From Methanobacteriota archaeon (GTDB taxonomy: Archaea; Halobacteriota; Methanocellia; Methanocellales; Methanocellaceae): DNA of 7,709 nucleotides. The position numbers and the translations under genes were made by a program. Positions 5,552-7,709 of this stretch are shown piece after piece (position 1 is the first letter of the stretch; every line of letters starts with the position of its first letter). Below the pieces are notes generated by a model, which saw only the letters and a program-made list of their open reading frames with translations, was not told the origin of the DNA and searched no databases. The stretch is taken from contig JAEZKS010000091.1 of assembly GCA_023436075.1 (NCBI GenBank), positions 1 to 7,709 of the forward strand. Direction: 5' to 3'.

Positions 5552-5666
5552 AACACGAAGTACACGACGTACACTACGTACACGATGGACAGCTAATAAA
5601 ATGGCTTAGCGTTCTCTCTTTTAAAAAGAACGTTGCGTACGTAGTATACCTCGTGTACGTTGTGCC
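5552..5666. repeat. Second inverted repeat with a 9-bp CACGAnGTA period
   Basis: The left arm 5552-5585 and right arm 5633-5666 are imperfect reverse complements over 34 bp, with about eight to ten mismatches. The left arm is four successive 9-bp units: CACGAAGTA, CACGACGTA, CACTACGTA, CACGATGGA. The 47-bp middle contains a smaller hairpin, CGTTCT (5610-5615) with AGAACG (5627-5632). The region lies between the convergent flavodoxin and dCMP deaminase genes, the same setting as the larger inverted repeat at 1734-2101, whose units share the CAC-(G/T)-A pattern and the 9-bp period. An open frame through it would encode only the repetitive His-x-Val product of the units, so it is not treated as coding. 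Confidence 0.8.
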
Positions 5667-5687
5667 CTGCCACGGGATATTCTGTAC

Positions 5688-5692
5688 AAAAA
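5688..5692 (-). terminator. Oligo-T terminator candidate after dCMP deaminase
   Basis: AAAAA on the plus strand gives T5 on the minus strand, 18 nt past the dCMP deaminase stop codon. Together with 5517-5521 it brackets the inverted repeat with an oligo-T run on each incoming strand. Confidence 0.35.
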
Positions 5693-5710
5693 GAAATACG
5701 AGGGAGTATA

Positions 5711-6217
5711 TTACCCGCTCATCTGCTTTTCCTCATCGGATACCTGGTCCGGCACATCGCTTAGCTCGTCTCTGCCGCCTGGCATTTTGGCGATCTCGAC
5801 GCCCGCCTGCTTCATGAAATCGATGGAGGATCGGTCCGGGTACTCGTTCAGGTAGACCACGCGCCTGATCTTCCCGTTGATGATCATCTTGGTACAGAGA
5901 ATGCACGGCTGGTGGGTGCAAAAGATGGTGGCGCCTTCGACGGAGACGCCGTGGATGGCAGCCTGGATGATCGCGTTCTGTTCCGCGTGCACCGCCCTGC
6001 AGACCTCGTGGCGGGTGCCGTGGGCGATGTGCTGCTTCTCCCGGATACAGCCAATGTCCAGGCAGTGCTCGAAGCCGTGAGGTGCGCCGTTGTACCCTGT
6101 AGAGATGATCTGACCATCTTTGACAATGACTGCGCCGACATGAAGGCGCAGGCAGGTGGAACGCGTGGCCACGACCCTGGCAATCTCCATGAAATACTCA
6201 TCTTTAGACGGCCTCAT
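5711..6217 (-). CDS. Deoxycytidylate (dCMP) deaminase family protein
   Basis: A 168-residue member of the zinc-dependent cytidine/deoxycytidylate deaminase superfamily. The catalytic motifs are complete: HAEQNAI with zinc ligand His77 and proton shuttle Glu79, and PCILC with zinc ligands Cys105 and Cys108. The N-terminal half shows RPSKDEYFMEIARVVATRSTC, the VGAVIVKDGQIISTGYNG strand and a Cys-containing GFEHCLDIGC segment, typical of the dCMP deaminase/ComEB branch rather than tRNA adenosine deaminase or cytidine deaminase. The expected reaction is dCMP to dUMP, feeding thymidylate synthesis in the cytoplasm. The last 20 or so residues are acidic and probably disordered. The start ATG at 6217 lies 10 nt after the deoxyhypusine synthase stop, with GTGATC in the gap, so the two are almost certainly one operon. 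Substrate specificity is inferred from family resemblance. Confidence 0.9.
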   Translation of the reverse strand: MRPSKDEYFMEIARVVATRSTCLRLHVGAVIVKDGQIISTGYNGAPHGFEHCLDIGCIREKQHIAHGTRHEVCRAVHAEQNAIIQAAIHGVSVEGATIFCTHQPCILCTKMIINGKIRRVVYLNEYPDRSSIDFMKQAGVEIAKMPGGRDELSDVPDQVSDEEKQMSG

Positions 6218-6221
6218 GACT

Positions 6222-6227
6222 GATCAC
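6222..6227 (-). promoter_or_regulatory. Ribosome binding site of dCMP deaminase in the 10-nt gap
   Basis: GTGATC on the minus strand follows the deoxyhypusine synthase stop directly and ends 4 nt before the ATG at 6217. It matches the extended archaeal Shine-Dalgarno complement (GGTGATC) and supports translation re-initiation within the operon. Confidence 0.55.
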
Positions 6228-7352
6228 TCACTTCACTGGCTTCTTGCCAGCCTTTTTTACCGGGGCAGAGGCGGCCTTTGCCATCTTCGTGCCTTTCTCT
6301 GCCGGGGCCGTGAACTTGACCTTAAGCTTCTCGCCCGACCAGTCATACTGCGGGGACTTCCGCTTTGCAATGTACGGCTTCGTCTTCTCAGCCAGAGCAT
6401 GGGAGACGATGGGCAGCGAGATGGTTGCATCGGCGAAGACCTGTACTTTGGGAGCTACTCCGGCAATCTTGCCCCATGAGACAGCCTCTTCGAAGGTGCA
6501 GCCTGACAGGCCGCCCCAGTGCGGCGCATCTGTCGTGTACTGGATAGCGTAGCTGTGGCCCTCGACGTCCTTCTCCAGCATTGACATGATGACCTCGGTC
6601 TGCTGGATGAAGTTCTTGGGCACGCCGCCGCCGATGTAGACGACGCCGGTCCGCTTCGTGTTCTCGACGATCTGGGTGATCTGGTCGACGTCCTTCATCT
6701 GGTCGATGTTGACCGGGTGGCCGGCCCGGCGGGCGACCATGAGCGCGATGCCTATGGAGCTGTCGGCGAGCGCCGGCACGAAGATGGGCACGTTGTGCCG
6801 GTAGGCGCTGGCCACAATGCCGTCAGCGTCGGCGCCCACGTTTTCGACGATGTGCTTGCCGAGCAGGTGGAAGAACTCTCTGGATGAGTATGACTTATTG
6901 GGCTCGAGGTTCTTCATGGCCCAGTCCATGACCATGTAGTCCGTGCCCCGGAACTCTTTCTCGACGGCGAAGACGTCGTATATCCGGTCGACGCCATCCT
7001 TGAAGAGCGCCTCGTCGTTGGCAACGTGGCTGCCGATGTAGTGCTTGCCGCCCGTGGACTCGTAGATGTCATGGAACATGTTGGCGCCCGATGACACGAG
7101 GACGTCGATCATGCGGTTCTGAATCAGGAAAGCGATGATCTTCCGCATGCCTGCCGGCGACATGGCACCGGTGTAGCCTAGCATGATCGTCAGATTGTTC
7201 TGCTTCAGCATCTCGGCCCAGGTCTGGACCGATTCGCCCAGCTTCCTGCCCTGGAAGCCCGTCAGCGCCATAGCGTCTGTGAGCCCGGCGACCGACTTTT
7301 CGGTCACCTTGACCGGAACGGTCTGCCGCTGTAAGAATTTGCTCCTGGCCAT
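6228..7352 (-). CDS. dys: Deoxyhypusine synthase with a basic C-terminal tail
   Basis: A 374-residue protein that transfers the aminobutyl group of spermidine to a lysine of translation factor aIF5A in an NAD-dependent reaction, the first step of hypusine formation. Characteristic blocks are YTGAMSPAGM (60-69), SSGANMFHDI (87-96), FVPALADSSIG (191-201), YIGGGVPKNF (239-248), and TTDAPHWGGLSG (273-284) followed by EAVSWGKI, whose Lys295 corresponds to the catalytic lysine that forms the enzyme-substrate intermediate. The family domain ends near residue 340. A Lys/Ala/Pro-rich tail (about 349-374) follows and is likely disordered. I chose the ATG at 7352 because AGAGGG lies 8 nt upstream and a BRE/TATA pair fits; the frame stays open to 7535, but that part crosses the promoter and looks non-coding. 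It is the first gene of an operon with dCMP deaminase. Confidence 0.93.
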   Translation of the reverse strand: MARSKFLQRQTVPVKVTEKSVAGLTDAMALTGFQGRKLGESVQTWAEMLKQNNLTIMLGYTGAMSPAGMRKIIAFLIQNRMIDVLVSSGANMFHDIYESTGGKHYIGSHVANDEALFKDGVDRIYDVFAVEKEFRGTDYMVMDWAMKNLEPNKSYSSREFFHLLGKHIVENVGADADGIVASAYRHNVPIFVPALADSSIGIALMVARRAGHPVNIDQMKDVDQITQIVENTKRTGVVYIGGGVPKNFIQQTEVIMSMLEKDVEGHSYAIQYTTDAPHWGGLSGCTFEEAVSWGKIAGVAPKVQVFADATISLPIVSHALAEKTKPYIAKRKSPQYDWSGEKLKVKFTAPAEKGTKMAKAASAPVKKAGKKPVK

Positions 7353-7387
7353 CTCGTTTACCCTCTTGCACATACAACTTTTTATAA

Positions 7388-7400
7388 GGATATAAACTTT
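7388..7400 (-). promoter_or_regulatory. BRE/TATA promoter of the deoxyhypusine synthase operon
   Basis: A-rich BRE-like sequence followed by AGTTTATATCC on the minus strand, centred about 40 bp before the ATG at 7352. The predicted leader is about 15 nt and contains the AGAGGG site. A second AT-rich stretch (CTTATAAAAA, about 7378-7387) lies closer and could be an alternative. Confidence 0.6.
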
Positions 7401-7415
7401 TTTAGCCGAGGGGCG

Positions 7416-7458
7416 TTTGCCGATTCTTGCCATGTTTCTGTAGCCATGCATCGGCAAA
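7416..7458. repeat. Inverted repeat upstream of the deoxyhypusine synthase promoter
   Basis: TTTGCCGAT (7416-7424) and ATCGGCAAA (7450-7458) are perfect 9-bp reverse complements separated by 25 bp. The near arm is about 16 bp upstream of the BRE/TATA, so a regulatory site is possible. It could also be a chance pairing. Confidence 0.5.
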
Positions 7459-7479
7459 ATATTGCATGAATCGCCTGCT

Positions 7480-7557
7480 GAGACCGCGGTGAACGGTGCA
7501 GGCAGGGCTTTCGTCGCCGGCCGGGCAGTTAACAAGAGCGACCTTCATCGCGGTCTC
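7480..7557. repeat. Second inverted repeat in the upstream region
   Basis: Positions 7480-7493 (GAGACCGCGGTGAA) and 7544-7557 (TTCATCGCGGTCTC) pair over 14 bp with one mismatch, separated by 50 bp of GC-rich sequence. It could form the base stem of a structured RNA or be a remnant of an element. No known RNA family was recognised. Confidence 0.45.
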
Positions 7558-7709
7558 GTGCACGTGTAGGTGGCCGGGTCTCGAGCTCCAATGTTGAAGC
7601 CGCCGGTCTCTCTTGTAATTGCCCGTAGCGGAACCAGGGCGAAGTTTTAGGCCGCAGCGGGCGCAGCGGACGCGGCATTTCTAAAGGGAGCCATTGTTTT
7701 ATTGCTGCG

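Larger units (their letters stand above)
7401..7709. other. Gene-free stretch at the right end of the window
   Basis: No ORF with a credible start and family-like sequence covers this region in any frame; the open frames that cross it are extensions of deoxyhypusine synthase or very short. It holds the two inverted repeats above and, near 7650-7677, a GC-rich GCAGCGG/GCGCAGCGG direct repeat. I checked for tRNA, SRP RNA and RNase P RNA signatures by eye and found none convincing. It may be the spacer before a gene beginning outside the window, or hold an unrecognised RNA. Confidence 0.4.

Noticed and set aside
5545..5817. A plus-strand open frame of 90 codons through the second inverted repeat
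   Set aside because: Its product is the repeating His-x-Val translation of the 9-bp units and then antisense of dCMP deaminase; no ribosome binding site or family match.
7353..7535. N-terminal extension of deoxyhypusine synthase to 7535
   Set aside because: The extra 61 codons cross the BRE/TATA promoter and an inverted repeat, and the family N-terminus fits the ATG at 7352 with its ribosome binding site.
7353..7709. tRNA or other known RNA gene (GGTCTCGAGCTCC looks somewhat like a T-arm)
   Set aside because: The T-loop spacing is wrong and no acceptor or anticodon stems pair around it; no SRP or RNase P signature seen.

Overview
The window looks like chromosomal DNA of a methanogenic euryarchaeon, most likely a Methanocella-type (Rice Cluster I) organism. 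Supporting signs are a canonical deoxyhypusine synthase (archaeal/eukaryal only), archaeal type IV pilin-like signal sequences, BRE/TATA-type promoters instead of -35/-10 boxes, GGTGAT/GAGG ribosome binding sites, and a B12-binding-type radical SAM protein resembling the MJ_1487 family of methanogens. The genus is inferred from overall resemblance and was not tested by a search.

Layout, left to right. (1) Plus strand: the 3' part of a DUF1697 gene (1-480), then a radical SAM protein (603-1700). (2) A gene-free convergent region (1701-2134) filled by a large imperfect inverted repeat built from short CACTAAA/CACGAAA units. (3) Minus strand, 4753 down to 2135: a small pilin-like protein, a translationally coupled second pilin-like protein carrying a PA14 domain, a winged-helix regulator, and an SppA-type membrane protease. 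(4) A divergent intergenic region (4754-4911) with a 28-bp palindrome between the pilin promoter and a flavodoxin gene. (5) Plus strand: flavodoxin (4912-5505). (6) A second convergent gap (5506-5710) with a smaller inverted repeat of the same CAC-periodic style. (7) Minus strand, 7352 down to 5711: deoxyhypusine synthase followed 10 nt later by a dCMP deaminase. (8) About 350 bp upstream of deoxyhypusine synthase with a good promoter, two inverted repeats and no convincing gene.

How the parts may work together. The minus-strand block 2135-4753 reads as a cell-surface module: two membrane-anchored pilin-like proteins, one with a carbohydrate-binding type of domain, plus a membrane peptidase and a small DNA-binding protein. 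Three candidate promoters (pilin, flavodoxin, sppA) carry related GTGCCCAyNGTG half-sites next to the TATA element, so one regulator may control them together. Deoxyhypusine synthase (aIF5A modification) and dCMP deaminase (dUMP supply) form a housekeeping operon.

The most unusual signals are the two CAC-periodic inverted repeats, both lying exactly between convergent genes with oligo-T tracts on both strands, the shared palindromic operator motif, and the PA14-pilin fusion.
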